Positions 39,162 to 50,000 of a DNA stretch of 64,000 nt are shown here, one piece after another. The stretch comes from Rhizobium sp. AQ_MP (GTDB taxonomy: Bacteria; Pseudomonadota; Alphaproteobacteria; Rhizobiales; Rhizobiaceae), in the NCBI RefSeq assembly GCF_014237835.1, contig NZ_JACJVI010000013.1, positions 82,257 through 146,256 on the forward strand. The letters are read 5' to 3'. The position numbers were made by a program, and so were the translations under genes. A model generated the notes under the pieces. It saw nothing but the letters and a program-made list of their open reading frames with translations, did not search any database and was not told the origin of the DNA. Position 1 is the first letter of the stretch. Every line of letters begins with the position of its first letter.

Positions 39162-40415
39162 TCAATTTTCGGCTGCAAGAGCAATGAGACGCGCATCGGC
39201 AAGCGCAATTTCTCCAAACTGCTTGGCCGCTTTTGCAGCCTGCTGATTTCCGCCTGCCGCCGACAGTGCCAAATAGGCACGGGCGAGCTGATGCTTGTCG
39301 GCGTGTTCAACGTCTCCCAGCAAGATCATCGCCAGCCGGTACTGGGTATCGGGATCTCCTGCGCGTGCTGCGGCTTTAAGATAGCGAAGTCCTTTCTCCC
39401 GGTCCTGGGGTGAGCCATCGGGATTGAAGAGCAGGTGCGTTGCCAGTGCCACGGCAGCAGACACGGCGCCATCATCCGCCTGGCCCTCAAGTTCGGACTT
39501 GATCTGGTCTGACAAGGGATCAGGTGCAATTGCGAGTAGACGGCCGAGGGCAGCATAGGCTTCCGGCGCATTGCTTTGTGCCGCTTTCACATAAAGGTCA
39601 GCTGCCGTAACAAGGTCCTCACCACTGCCGCTGGTCTCCAGATTTTGCGCCAGAAGCAGCATGGCCCGGACATTGCCCTTTTCTGCCAGCGGCTCCAACC
39701 AGTCGACCAGCACTGCACGCCCCTCAGGCAAACTGTCCGCCAGGTCCTCATAGACGCCAGCGGCGTTCAAGCGGCCTTGCGGATCAAGTGCAACGGCGCG
39801 ATCGAGCCAGTAAAGAGCCTGCTCCGGCTCTGCACGACCTGGCTGCATCATCGCCTTGGCGATCTCCAGCATCTTGCGACTGCGCTGGTCGACCGGCACT
39901 TGGGCAAGCAGCTGATTGGCGCGTTTGGTGTCGCGGCGCACGCCCCAGCCCAGCGCATAGGCAAGCGCTCCATTCTTCGACGCACCGACATTGCCCTCGG
40001 CGCCGCCTCTGGCGTACCAGCTTGCAGCTTCCTTCGCCAGTTTCGGCCCGCCGATGCCATATTGCAGCATGATGCCATAGGCATTGGCCGCTGCGCTGGA
40101 GCCGCGCAGTGCCTCTGCCCGGATCAAGGGGCGCAACTGGGCTGCAGACCGGTACTGCCGGGGGCCGAGCTTGACGATCGCTTTGGCGACTTCTCTGACG
40201 GCGACCCGGTTTCCGCGCAAAGCGCTTGGAAGAAATTGTCGCATGCTTGCTTCAGGACCAGCGGCCAAGGCGGGCGTAGGCGTGATCATCGGTCCAAGGC
40301 ATAAGCCGAGCATGACAGAGCAGGCGAGGCTCGCTAGGCGCATGCGCGACAAGAGGCGAGACACAGGCGAGGTGACTGGCTGCGCAAAAATCGCGGATTT
40401 ATTCGACATAGCCAT
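39162..40415 (-). CDS. Sel1-repeat protein, possible AlgK-like scaffold
   Basis: About 417 residues: an N-terminal signal-type hydrophobic segment (LASLACSVMLGLCLGP, cleavage near ALA) followed by Sel1/TPR-like helical repeats (AANAYGIMLQYGIGGPKLAK, ALAYALGWGVRRDTKRANQL, GLRYLKAAARAGDPDTQYRL). The size is close to Pseudomonas AlgK (475 residues), an outer-membrane Sel1 lipoprotein, but a canonical lipobox is not clear. The ATG at 40415 overlaps the upstream gene by 17 bases and follows AGGAAGG; longer in-frame extensions would lie wholly inside that gene. Confidence 0.75.
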   Translation of the reverse strand: MAMSNKSAIFAQPVTSPVSRLLSRMRLASLACSVMLGLCLGPMITPTPALAAGPEASMRQFLPSALRGNRVAVREVAKAIVKLGPRQYRSAAQLRPLIRAEALRGSSAAANAYGIMLQYGIGGPKLAKEAASWYARGGAEGNVGASKNGALAYALGWGVRRDTKRANQLLAQVPVDQRSRKMLEIAKAMMQPGRAEPEQALYWLDRAVALDPQGRLNAAGVYEDLADSLPEGRAVLVDWLEPLAEKGNVRAMLLLAQNLETSGSGEDLVTAADLYVKAAQSNAPEAYAALGRLLAIAPDPLSDQIKSELEGQADDGAVSAAVALATHLLFNPDGSPQDREKGLRYLKAAARAGDPDTQYRLAMILLGDVEHADKHQLARAYLALSAAGGNQQAAKAAKQFGEIALADARLIALAAEN

Positions 40416-43158
40416 TTTGCAAAGCCTTCCTGTGCCAGGTTTTTGCCAATTGCGGATCGGGAGCCACGCCAAAGCCGAGGTCGAGCGCGATTGCGTATTG
40501 AAACATGGCTTCCGGGTCGCCCTGTTCGGCAGCAAGGCGTGTCCAGCTGATACTCTTTGCTGCGGAGACCTCACCGTCGATGCCGGCTGCATGGAAACGG
40601 GCAAGTATCTTCATTGCTGCGACATCCTTCTTGGCGGCCGCATCCTCTAGAAGTCTGATGCCTTCGCTTCTTTTGTCTTGTCCACGTGCAGCAAGCAGCA
40701 TGCCGAAACTGCGAAGCGCGGATGGATCGCCAGTCTCTGCAACCCGCTTCAAGGCATCCATGGCATCCTTGGCGCCGCCGCCTTCTGAAAGGCGGGTCAG
40801 TTCGGCAATTGCCGCTTGCTCGCCCGTCAATGCTGCTTTGCTATACCATTTGATCGCGGCGTCGCGCTGGGGTCCGAGACGGTCACCCTCCTGCAGCCGG
40901 GCCAGCACGAGGGCAGCCTTGCCACTTCCGCCATCGGCAGCCCCCTCCAGCAGGCGTGCGGCACGTGCTGCATCATCATTGGCGCCTGGAGAGAGTGAGA
41001 GGATTGCTTCAGCAAGAACCAAACGCAAGCGAGGAGAGTGTCTGACAATTGCTTCGGCGTTCGACAGTGCTTTCGCCGCATTCAGGGGCTCCCCGAGAAT
41101 GCGCTGCAGCCTTGCCTTTTCGACAAGCGCCCTGGGATCGCAAAGCAGGACCTCGTCCAACGCTTTTGCCACAGGCGCAACACGGGTTGGATTACCGCCA
41201 AGTTCGGCCAGGGCCGCAGGGTCGCCGCGTTCGGCAGCTCGCTGCAACCAGGCATCAGCTTCAACGGAAGCCCCGCCATCGATTGTGATTTGTCGTGCCA
41301 GAAGCAGCATCGCCTCCGCATGGCCGGCGGCCGCTGCACGCTCCAGCCGTCGCTTTGCGTCCTCATTGAATGTCCCTTCTTGAAGGGAGATGCGGGCCAG
41401 TTCGAAATCGGCTGCAGGGTCCATGCTTGCACGAAGCCCGTCCAACAGTGCCGCACTTGCTTCGAGGTCTTCACCGAGCTTGCCGGCGCGATAAGCGCCA
41501 ATGAGGGCGAGACGTCCGGAAACGACACCTTCTCCAGCTGCACCTGCTTGCGCAACGAGCAGCTTTGAGCGCTTTGTGGGGCCGCCGGCTTCAGCAATAA
41601 GGACCGCGGCACGCTCGACCATGGAAATACGGTCGCCCTGCTCTGCGGCTTGCTCGAAAAGCGCTTGCGCCTTGGCCTTGTCACCCCTCTCAAGGGCGCG
41701 GCGCGCCAATTTGCGGATGGCAAGCGCATTGCCATCTGCTGCAAGCTCTTCAAGCCGCTGATCTGGATCGAGCTGTGAACTTGGTCGGCAAAGCGAAAGG
41801 TCCACGAGACTGGCCCGGGCCAGATCGGACCCGGCATCCGATGCCTGGCGCAGAACGGCTTCGGCCTCGCGCAATCCGCGGCCCCATTTGAGGAGGTAAC
41901 GACCGTAAAGTGCCTTTGCATCCGGCGTGCCATAGGCGTTGATGCGCTGATAAATCGCCTCTGCTCTTGCAGGATCAGGCGCAACCCCCTGTCCGGTCAG
42001 GTAACTATTGGCCAGAATGTCGAGCGCAAAGACAGAGGTCTCCGGCCTTTCGGCAGCGGGTTGCAAGACCGCCTGCATGAGATCGAAGTCGGCGGATCCG
42101 GTAAAGTCGCCCCGGAAATAACGAGCTGCGAGCAGGACGGCACTGGGGTCACCATTTTCGACGCCGGTTGAAAGAAGCGTTTCAATCCTGGCCGGATCCT
42201 CACCCCTGATGAGCGCCAGATCTGCCAAAGCCGCATAACCGGCGACGGATCCAGCCGCGACTGCCCGCTCCCAGAGCTCGCCTGCCTTGTTGCGATCCAG
42301 AGTAACACCAATGCCAGTGTGATAGGCCTTTGCCAGCTTTTCGAGGCCGGCGCGATGGCCAGAGTTCGCAGCAATGGTAAACCAGGCAACCGCATGCCGC
42401 TCCGCATCTGGATATCCGCGATCAATCAGGAATTGACCGATGTCAATCGCGAGGTCGCAGTCCCCCTGGGCGAGTGCCGTCTGGAGATTGAGGCTCGCCA
42501 GATTGGCAAAGTGGCGGGCTGCGCCCTCAAACGGTGGGGTAAGCGTTTCATCCGCATAAAGGGCCGCGAGCTCGACGGCTGCCATGGGCTCTCCAAAGCC
42601 CGCCGCGACCCCCAGATAGCGCGAGGCATCGTCAAGGGACAGGCTTGGCAATTCGCCGCGTGCAATCAGCCTGCCGAGTGTCAAAGCCGCATCTGTCTCC
42701 TGTGCCGCGGTCGCCTCGATCAAGAGGCGTGCAGCCCGTTCACGGTCAACGGTGCCTGCTCGTTCATCGAGCAACAGCTGAGCCAGGCGCCGCTTGGCAC
42801 TAAGGCCGGTTGCGCGCCTTTCCTCCACGATCACTTCCAGCAGCCGACGCGCAAGCGGCAGATCACGCACAACGCCTGCACCGCCGTCGATCAGGCGATT
42901 GGCATCGGCGAGGATCTCGTTTGCTGGTTGGTGTGGCTGCTCTCCCGACCAGGTCTTCCAGTCGAATGAAAGCGGGGCAGGGCTTTGCGCTTTCCGGCAG
43001 ATCTTCGCGAAATTGAGCTCGGGTGGCGAGATTGGCAAAGGCAGGCTCATCAGCGCATTTGCTGAAACCGTCTCTGCGAACACAGTTTGCGGTGCAGCCA
43101 TGAGCGAGATCAGCGTCGCAATCATCATGGCGGCACTTTGAGTGTGCGATCGTTTCAT
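40399..43158 (-). CDS. Large periplasmic Sel1-repeat protein
   Basis: About 919 residues with a signal peptide (MKRSHTQSAAMMIATLISLM, cleavage near VFA). Nearly the whole mature chain is Sel1/TPR-like repeats, for example AVAWFTIAANSGHRAGLEKL, AKAYHTGIGVTLDRNKAGEL and AMFQYAIALDLGFGVAPDPQ. AGGAGAAACACGC before 43158 decides the start. No enzyme motif. It probably scaffolds an alginate export or modification complex, as AlgK does in Pseudomonas, though it is about twice as long. Confidence 0.75.
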   Translation of the reverse strand: MKRSHTQSAAMMIATLISLMAAPQTVFAETVSANALMSLPLPISPPELNFAKICRKAQSPAPLSFDWKTWSGEQPHQPANEILADANRLIDGGAGVVRDLPLARRLLEVIVEERRATGLSAKRRLAQLLLDERAGTVDRERAARLLIEATAAQETDAALTLGRLIARGELPSLSLDDASRYLGVAAGFGEPMAAVELAALYADETLTPPFEGAARHFANLASLNLQTALAQGDCDLAIDIGQFLIDRGYPDAERHAVAWFTIAANSGHRAGLEKLAKAYHTGIGVTLDRNKAGELWERAVAAGSVAGYAALADLALIRGEDPARIETLLSTGVENGDPSAVLLAARYFRGDFTGSADFDLMQAVLQPAAERPETSVFALDILANSYLTGQGVAPDPARAEAIYQRINAYGTPDAKALYGRYLLKWGRGLREAEAVLRQASDAGSDLARASLVDLSLCRPSSQLDPDQRLEELAADGNALAIRKLARRALERGDKAKAQALFEQAAEQGDRISMVERAAVLIAEAGGPTKRSKLLVAQAGAAGEGVVSGRLALIGAYRAGKLGEDLEASAALLDGLRASMDPAADFELARISLQEGTFNEDAKRRLERAAAAGHAEAMLLLARQITIDGGASVEADAWLQRAAERGDPAALAELGGNPTRVAPVAKALDEVLLCDPRALVEKARLQRILGEPLNAAKALSNAEAIVRHSPRLRLVLAEAILSLSPGANDDAARAARLLEGAADGGSGKAALVLARLQEGDRLGPQRDAAIKWYSKAALTGEQAAIAELTRLSEGGGAKDAMDALKRVAETGDPSALRSFGMLLAARGQDKRSEGIRLLEDAAAKKDVAAMKILARFHAAGIDGEVSAAKSISWTRLAAEQGDPEAMFQYAIALDLGFGVAPDPQLAKTWHRKALQNGYVE

Positions 43159-43224
43159 GCGTGTTTCTCCTACCATGTCACATCACCCTCTTCGTCGCGG
43201 CCTCGTCCAATTTTCGTCGAAGCC

Positions 43225-45963
43225 TCAATCGGAGGTGTTGGAAATTGAAGTAAGCGTTTCAGCCCCTTGGCCAGTGCGCACCGCTTTGAGCGTGCGTGCC
43301 GCAAGCAGGTTGCCCGACTGGGCCGATCTTTCGAACCATTTTGCGGCCAGCTGGACATCCCTTTCCACCCAATCTCCCGAGAGATAGGCAAGACCCAATT
43401 GGTAGGCGGCGTTGGGGTGGCTGCGTTCGGCCGCCTTTTGCAGCCAGATCAGCGCCTGTCGCGGATCACCATCAGGTCCCTGCTTCAAGGACAGTATCCG
43501 TGACAGTTCGTACATCGCGGCCGTGTTGCCGGCATTGGCGGCCCGCGTCAGCCAATCGATGCCTTTTGTACGAGACTGGTTGAGACCATAGCCGTTGAGC
43601 AGCATGTGCCCCAGCGCTGCCATGGCCTCCTTGTCGCCGCCAAGAGCGGCGCGGTGCATCAGAACCGCCGCTGCATCCGGGCGGATTGCGGCCCCGAATC
43701 CGTTCAGGGCATATTCTCCCAATGCGCGATAAGCGGCCGACGAGCCCCGCGCGGCCTGGGACCGAAGCAGGGCTTCTGCCCCTTGCGGGTCGCGGCCAGC
43801 AGCCGAAAAGGCCATCCAATCTGCCTCCAGCAAGCTCGCTTTGGGCAACTTGAAGCCACTTTCGGCACGAACCTTTGCGATCAGTTCCTCAGCCTTGGCG
43901 GCGTTCTTGTCGACACCGAGGCCCATCATATAGGCTCTGGCCAAGATCAGCCGGGCTTCCGGATCGCTCGGATTGTCCTTCAAGACCTCCTGCAACATCG
44001 CGATCGCCTGCTTGGCTTCCTCGCGGTAGGAGACCGACGATAGGTAGGTGGCTGCAAGTGCGGTCTTTGCAACCGGAGCCCCGGATGCAGCCGCTTGTTT
44101 GAGAAGATCAACCGCCAGACCTGCTTCGGCCAGATTGGTGGCCATGGCTGCGCGCAAACGACCAAGCGAGACCAGGTCAGTTGACGTCATCTTGCCGGTA
44201 TCCAGTGTCTTCAGGAGCACTTCCGCTTTGGCCATGTGGTCCTCACGGCCGGTCGCAAAGAGCATGGAGGCAAGCGCGATCTGGTCAGACGGCAGGACGA
44301 GGACGGATCTGGCGCGCTCAAGGCTCACACCATTCAGTTGATCATGGCGAAGGAGAAGCGCGACCAAGGCAAGCCCCGCACGCGGGTCACCGGCCTCGAT
44401 CTCGCCCCGGTAGAAATCCTCGGCAGCCTTGCGCTCCTGCCCGTCAGGCGAATGGGCCTGCATGTCCGCCAGCTCCCAATAGGCACGCTCGACAGCGCGC
44501 GCCTGAGCCTCCAAGAACCATCGCCGGGCAAAGCTATCGCTGCGGGCCAACTGATCGCCTTGCCGGTAAAGCTGACCGAGGCGAAGCATCGCCTGGCCAA
44601 CATCAGCATCGGCTGCCTTGAAGAGAAGACGAAGGGCCTGGTTCTGCGTCAGGACGCTTTTGGGGAGCCTTCCATTCAAAGCCAGGTTCGCAACCGTGAA
44701 ATCGGAGAAGCCGACACTCACCAGAGGCGTCTTTCTCAAGCTCTCGAGGAGTGCACGTGCCACCGTGTCGGGCAGGGGCCGGCCATTTGCCTCAAGCCAG
44801 GCATCAAGGGACAGGGCCGCCGTGCTGCTACCCTCAAGTGCAAGCCGTTCCAGCATGGGCATGAGGATCGGTCCGATCAGTTCGGATTTCACAGAGCGCC
44901 AGTGCTGGCTGGCAAGGTCAGACAAGGCCTCGGGATCGGCGGCTACAGGTGCAAGCGCCGCTTCAATGAGCCGCGCCTGTTCGCTTTTGTCGCCGACGAA
45001 ATCCAGCGCAAGCTTCAGATCGAGATTGGACAGGAGAACAGCAGCGCTACGAATGCCGGCTTCGCTTGCCCTTTGCAGCCATATGCGGGCTTCAGCATCA
45101 GTAACTGGCATGCCAGATGCGGAAATTCCTGCATTGCCAAGCGCGAGTGCTGCCACGCGGCTCCCAGATTCAGCGGCCTCTCGGAAGAGTCCGGCAGCGC
45201 GCACGGGGTCGGCGCTGACATGCTGTCCCGTGACCAGTTCATGGGCCAGGTGTTCAATGGCCTCAAGGTCTCCCATATCCGCCGCTTGCTGCAGCCAGGT
45301 CATGGCCAGCTGAGGCTGGGCTTCTACCAGTATGCCATCGGTATGGATCTTGAAAAGTGACACTGCGGCCGAAGCACTGCCCTCAGTTGCCCTGTCTGAA
45401 AGCCGCGCGATCAGGTTGTCAGTAAGCGTCTGACCCACTTTGCGGCCGGAGGCGGCAAGGTCCTTGATGGCACTGACGCTGCCGAGCACGGCGGCTGCCT
45501 CAAGGCGCGGCACGACGTCATCAAAGGACAGCCTCTGGTTCTCCAACGCATCAGTGGCGATAAGATAGAGAGCGTCGCCATTGCCTTCTAACGCCAGACG
45601 CTCGAGATCAGGAGCGACGCTTTGAAATGACAGGCCAGCCTCGCGTCGCAACAACAGGCGTCCGAGCGGTATGATGGTTGACTGGGAACGATCACCAAGC
45701 TCGATGGCGCGGCGATAGGCAGCAATGGCTGCATCCCTGTCAGCTTTGCGGATCGGGTTTGTCGCGCTGAAAATAAGGCCGTCACGGTAAAGTTCGGCCA
45801 GTTGGCGCTGTTCCTCTGGCGCTTGGCTCGTCGCCAGCTGGGCTACAAGCGCCTGTTCTGCCGCAAAGCGGCGGGACAAATCGGTTTCTTCAGCGATCGC
45901 GCCCTGCGAGAGGATCAGGCCAAGCAAGCAAACCAGTGTTAAACTGCGCAAAAGAACCATCAT
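43225..45963 (-). CDS. Large periplasmic Sel1-repeat protein
   Basis: 912 residues. Signal peptide (MMVLLRSLTLVCLLGLILSQ, cleavage near AIA), then Sel1 repeats throughout, most regular in the last 250 residues (EALLRSQAARGSSAAYRALG, ALIWLQKAAERSHPNAAYQL, GDWVERDVQLAAKWFERSAQ). Its start overlaps the upstream PL5-like gene by 4 bases (ATGA), placing it firmly in the alg operon. Similar architecture to the next gene suggests an ancient duplication, but the sequences have diverged strongly. Confidence 0.75.
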   Translation of the reverse strand: MMVLLRSLTLVCLLGLILSQGAIAEETDLSRRFAAEQALVAQLATSQAPEEQRQLAELYRDGLIFSATNPIRKADRDAAIAAYRRAIELGDRSQSTIIPLGRLLLRREAGLSFQSVAPDLERLALEGNGDALYLIATDALENQRLSFDDVVPRLEAAAVLGSVSAIKDLAASGRKVGQTLTDNLIARLSDRATEGSASAAVSLFKIHTDGILVEAQPQLAMTWLQQAADMGDLEAIEHLAHELVTGQHVSADPVRAAGLFREAAESGSRVAALALGNAGISASGMPVTDAEARIWLQRASEAGIRSAAVLLSNLDLKLALDFVGDKSEQARLIEAALAPVAADPEALSDLASQHWRSVKSELIGPILMPMLERLALEGSSTAALSLDAWLEANGRPLPDTVARALLESLRKTPLVSVGFSDFTVANLALNGRLPKSVLTQNQALRLLFKAADADVGQAMLRLGQLYRQGDQLARSDSFARRWFLEAQARAVERAYWELADMQAHSPDGQERKAAEDFYRGEIEAGDPRAGLALVALLLRHDQLNGVSLERARSVLVLPSDQIALASMLFATGREDHMAKAEVLLKTLDTGKMTSTDLVSLGRLRAAMATNLAEAGLAVDLLKQAAASGAPVAKTALAATYLSSVSYREEAKQAIAMLQEVLKDNPSDPEARLILARAYMMGLGVDKNAAKAEELIAKVRAESGFKLPKASLLEADWMAFSAAGRDPQGAEALLRSQAARGSSAAYRALGEYALNGFGAAIRPDAAAVLMHRAALGGDKEAMAALGHMLLNGYGLNQSRTKGIDWLTRAANAGNTAAMYELSRILSLKQGPDGDPRQALIWLQKAAERSHPNAAYQLGLAYLSGDWVERDVQLAAKWFERSAQSGNLLAARTLKAVRTGQGAETLTSISNTSD

Positions 45964-47090
45964 GGCTGCCCCCAGAAACAGGTAGAATTTCCACCGATGA
46001 ACTCGTCGACCAAGGGACGCTCGGCCCGGATCTGTCGCTGAAACAAAGCTTCGAGCCGGTCGAATGCGAGGCCTTTTCCACTCAGGATCGCCGCTTCAGC
46101 CCAGGCCATGTAGTGGCGGCCATGGCCGCGGGTATCAAGGAAGCCAAGCTCCAGCTTGCGATAATCCTTCTCCGGACCAGGAATATGGTTTTCCGCTGCG
46201 TAGACAGCGACAAGAACTGGAGAGCTTATGCCGTTGATCAATGCCCCTAGCAGTGCGGCATAGGATTGGCCTGATGGTGTGAGCATATTGTAAAGGTCTT
46301 CCCCCTGTCCGCGCGCCACTTCCGCAAGGACGGTCAGGCTTGAAAGGGTTTGGCGCTGATACCAAAGTGCGCGAGCGCCCCGGCGTGCTTCAAGCTCAAG
46401 CGTGCCATCCATCCGGGCCTCGGCAAGCACGGTCTGGAACCGGGAAAGTCCCTTTTCCATCATCGCATGATCACCGATTGTAGCACCCCATACGGCCATC
46501 ACGCTGTCGGCAAGTATCCGGTGGTTGTTGCGATCGACATCGCCGTCGAAGTGATGGTCAATCTTGCGCACAAGGCCATCGATCCACGGTCTGATCCGCG
46601 ATGCCTGGTCCGGATCGAGCTTGGGCTCGAGGATCGCAAAGGCAATCGAGAGCGGCAGCAGCTGGCGCTTCAGCGCATAATAGGCATCGTGAACCTCTTC
46701 GGTCTCGGTAAAGCCGCCCGCTTCAGCCCAGGCCGTGAGCAGGTTTTCCAGCGTCACACGTGCCTTGGCGTCGCCCGCCAGTGCTCGTCCCGAAAGGACC
46801 ATGACCGCCCAGGAAAAATCCTCTGCCGATTGATCCGAACCATAGCCTTCGGTGGCGCTCAATTTGCGGATCGGTTCAAGCTTTGCCCAGGCGGGATCGG
46901 CCTCAAGCGACAGGCAGAGCTGACGAATACTGTGATATGGAGCGGTTGCAAGCAGATCCGAGCGGGTCTCGACATCAAACAGGCCCTGCCAGCCGGCTGC
47001 TGCAACAGGCGCAGTCGTGAGCAGGACTGCAACAACCGCGCCGGCCGTCAGCCTGGTTCTCCGGAGTTTTGACACGCTCTCAGCCATCAT
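45960..47090 (-). CDS. Divergent PL5 alginate lyase-like protein
   Basis: 376 residues with a signal peptide (LTAGAVVAVLLTTAPVAAAG). The (alpha/alpha) toroid signature is weaker than in algL, but the PL5 quartet is retained: NNH at 188-190 (N189, H190), R237 and Y244 in ARRGARALWYQ. The usual NNHSYW is NNHRIL. It also has GHGRHYMAWAEA near the C-terminus. It overlaps algG by 11 bases and the Sel1 gene by 4. Lyase activity is plausible; a trimmed or altered specificity is equally possible. Confidence 0.75.
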   Translation of the reverse strand: MMAESVSKLRRTRLTAGAVVAVLLTTAPVAAAGWQGLFDVETRSDLLATAPYHSIRQLCLSLEADPAWAKLEPIRKLSATEGYGSDQSAEDFSWAVMVLSGRALAGDAKARVTLENLLTAWAEAGGFTETEEVHDAYYALKRQLLPLSIAFAILEPKLDPDQASRIRPWIDGLVRKIDHHFDGDVDRNNHRILADSVMAVWGATIGDHAMMEKGLSRFQTVLAEARMDGTLELEARRGARALWYQRQTLSSLTVLAEVARGQGEDLYNMLTPSGQSYAALLGALINGISSPVLVAVYAAENHIPGPEKDYRKLELGFLDTRGHGRHYMAWAEAAILSGKGLAFDRLEALFQRQIRAERPLVDEFIGGNSTCFWGQP

Positions 47091-50000
47091 GCGCGCTCCC
47101 GGCTGTTTGAGCAGCGGGCTGCCTGATCAGCTGACCAGTGCAGACAGGACTGGTGCGTGGCGGATGTGGCCAGCCACCGAGATCACAGGCCTTGATTGCA
47201 GCTTCCGCCTCGCAATGCTCGCGGGTCAAGATGGCCGCAGTGTCACCAAGGCGGAGCAGGAAAGGGGAGAGCTGCTTCAAGTCCCCGCCGTAGATCCGAT
47301 TGCTTTGACGCAGGAACTGATTGTCTTCGAGAAGGAGCTGCGCTGCCCCGGCAGCGTTGATCGCATCTCCGTTATCGGTGAAGGCGTTGCCGCTGAGAAC
47401 CGCCGTGACCACGGCCTGAAAGGGGTCCAGCTCGAAGTTGCGTGTCTGTCCCTCGGGCGACTGTCTGAGATCCGAGACATAGATGTCAGCGCCGCTTGCA
47501 CCATTGCCCTCCATCTGGTTGTCATACATGCCGACATCCGTGGAATTGCGGATCTTGACCCCGGCGCGTAGATTGCGACTGAGGTCATTGGCTGCGGCTA
47601 TGTTGCAGCCGCTTTCGTAAAAGGTCAGACCGTCGCCTTCATTCGCAACCGCGGTGTTTGCATAAACGATATTCCGGATACTGGTACGATCCAGCATGAT
47701 GCCCGATCCCTTGTTATGCAGGGATAGATTGCCGACGATGAAGCTGTCGTCCACTTCACGCGAGATGATGATGCCGTGTTTCTTCTGGGAGCCGTAGGCC
47801 GTGTTCAAGGCGATCAGCAGACGGCGGGAGCGGTCATGCGGATCGATGCCGTAGATGATGTTGTCCCGATATTCGTTTCCCACGATGCGGACATCGTCAA
47901 CTTCGTAGCTGTAATAGCCGTAACGCAGGTTCTCGAAGCTGTTATCGATAAGATTGCCGGTCGGCCTGTTTTCCTTCACAGCGTAGAGCGACTGGACCGC
48001 AGCGCCGCTCGATTGCGTCAGACCGAAGGCCTTGCTGGAATCATAGCCAAGCATGGCCAGGCGACTTGCGGCAAGCTGCAGATCACTTCCGCCCCATGCC
48101 GTGATGAAGGGACGAAAACGGTTTCCGTCGGCCTCCGTGGCAAAGGCCAGCTCTTCCTCTACTTCGTCCCAGCCGACGATCTCTGTATCTTGGACGATCA
48201 GGCGGCCCGCAACGGCAATGAATGCGCCTGATTGCGCCCCAAGACGGTATTGGTTGAACTCGGCTCCGGACATCAGCAATGTCGCGCCCGGCAAGACGAT
48301 GATGGGGACGCGGATCAGGAGATCGTCCTTTTCCGCGATCAGCAGGCGGCGGGTCGTTGCTTCGGGCAAATCACGCAGCAGGCTGCCGAGCGTGACGACG
48401 CCTTTTTCGACTGCGATATATCGAGGCCAGGTCATCTGCTGAGAGATCTGCACCTGATGAACAGCGACTTCGCCACCGTCACCAAGCTTGAAGGCTTCAA
48501 GGCTGAAGGGGCTGAAGCCGAGAATGGCAAGATGGCCGACGGGATCGGCAGGTGCCGGCATCCGAGCACGCATCTTTTCGGCATCAAGCTCGAAAATGTC
48601 TGGCATCCTGACCTGGCTGAGTTCACGGGTCGGACGTGCCGGCGCCTGAATGCGATGACCGGCTATGGAAAAATCGGCAGATTGGTCAACGGATTGGCTG
48701 TCCCCGGCTTCCTCGCCAGCTGTCGTCACGGAAGCTGACAGTGGGTCGACATCCGGGTCACTCAGCCATCCCCGCAGGTCGAGTTTTCGTGCGCGCTCCT
48801 CTGCCACATGGCGAAAGGCCGGGATTCGGACTTGCCATGGAAGTTTCGCCACCGTTTTGACGAATCCCTCAACATCCCCATCCACCTCGTAAGTGGCCAA
48901 TGCAAGCTCGCCAATGATCCGTCCGGCATCCAACCCGTTCAGGCCCTCAAGGCGCGGATCCTCAGGAGCGAGCGCCCCCTGCTTGACGAGAACTTCGGCA
49001 ATCTCGCGCTTGGCCTGCTGGCGAGCCTTGGCATCCTCGATCGAACTGACGAGCGCATCGGCGCGCAAGACATTGCCAATGCGGGCAAAGGCGACCGCGA
49101 TATCAGCCAGGCTTTCGTCGCTGTCGCTTGCACCGGCAATGACTTTAACGGCTTCCTCAAGGAGGGCGCTCGCCTCGTCACGGCTTTCGCGTTCGGAGAC
49201 GAGGGCGATGGAGATCAGGATGCGACAGCGCGCGGCTTCACTTTGCGCCTTCGACAAGAAAAGCCGGGCTTTATCTACGTCTCCTGTCTTCAAGGCATGG
49301 CTGGAAAGGGCCTCGACAACCCGGTCATGGTCGGGTCCTGCATCGATGTCGACGAGAAAGGCTTCACCTTCTGTGATCCTGTCGGCTTTGATGAGCGCTT
49401 TGGCAATGCCCGCGCGTGCAAAGCCCAAGTCTTCGCGCTCAGATATTTCACCCAGAAGCCTTTCGGCTTCGTCGAGCTTGCCGACATCAGCGAGAGCCTT
49501 GATCAGGCGCGAATAAGCATGAGAGCGCGCCTCACCGTCTGCAAGCTGTTCCGCGAGCTTCGCTGCTGACTGGAACTCAGATAGGCTGGCAAGCGCTGCA
49601 ACCAGATTGGCGACCGCATTGGGATCGTCAATCGGTTGGTTGACGTTCTGCAACAGGATCTGCCTGGACGCATCTTTATAGCCTTGCCGATCCAGATCCT
49701 TGGCAATCGCAATATCAGCGTCGATTCTTGCCTTGTCCTTCAGGAAGAGTGGGACGATCTCACGTGCACGAAGAGCCTTATCTCGGTCGATGCGGGCATC
49801 AACGATCAATCGAAGCGCCCTGCCCTGGTCGCGATCGCGAGACATCGATTTCGCTGCGCGCAGAGCGAGCGTGTCGTTGCCGTCTTCCAGGGCGGCTTCT
49901 ATCAGATTTTTCAGGAGCTCGCTTCGGACCTCTTCATCGCGGTCAAGCGCCTGAGAAAAGACAAGCGCCCGGGCAAGATTGCCGTCCTGAAATGCACGAT

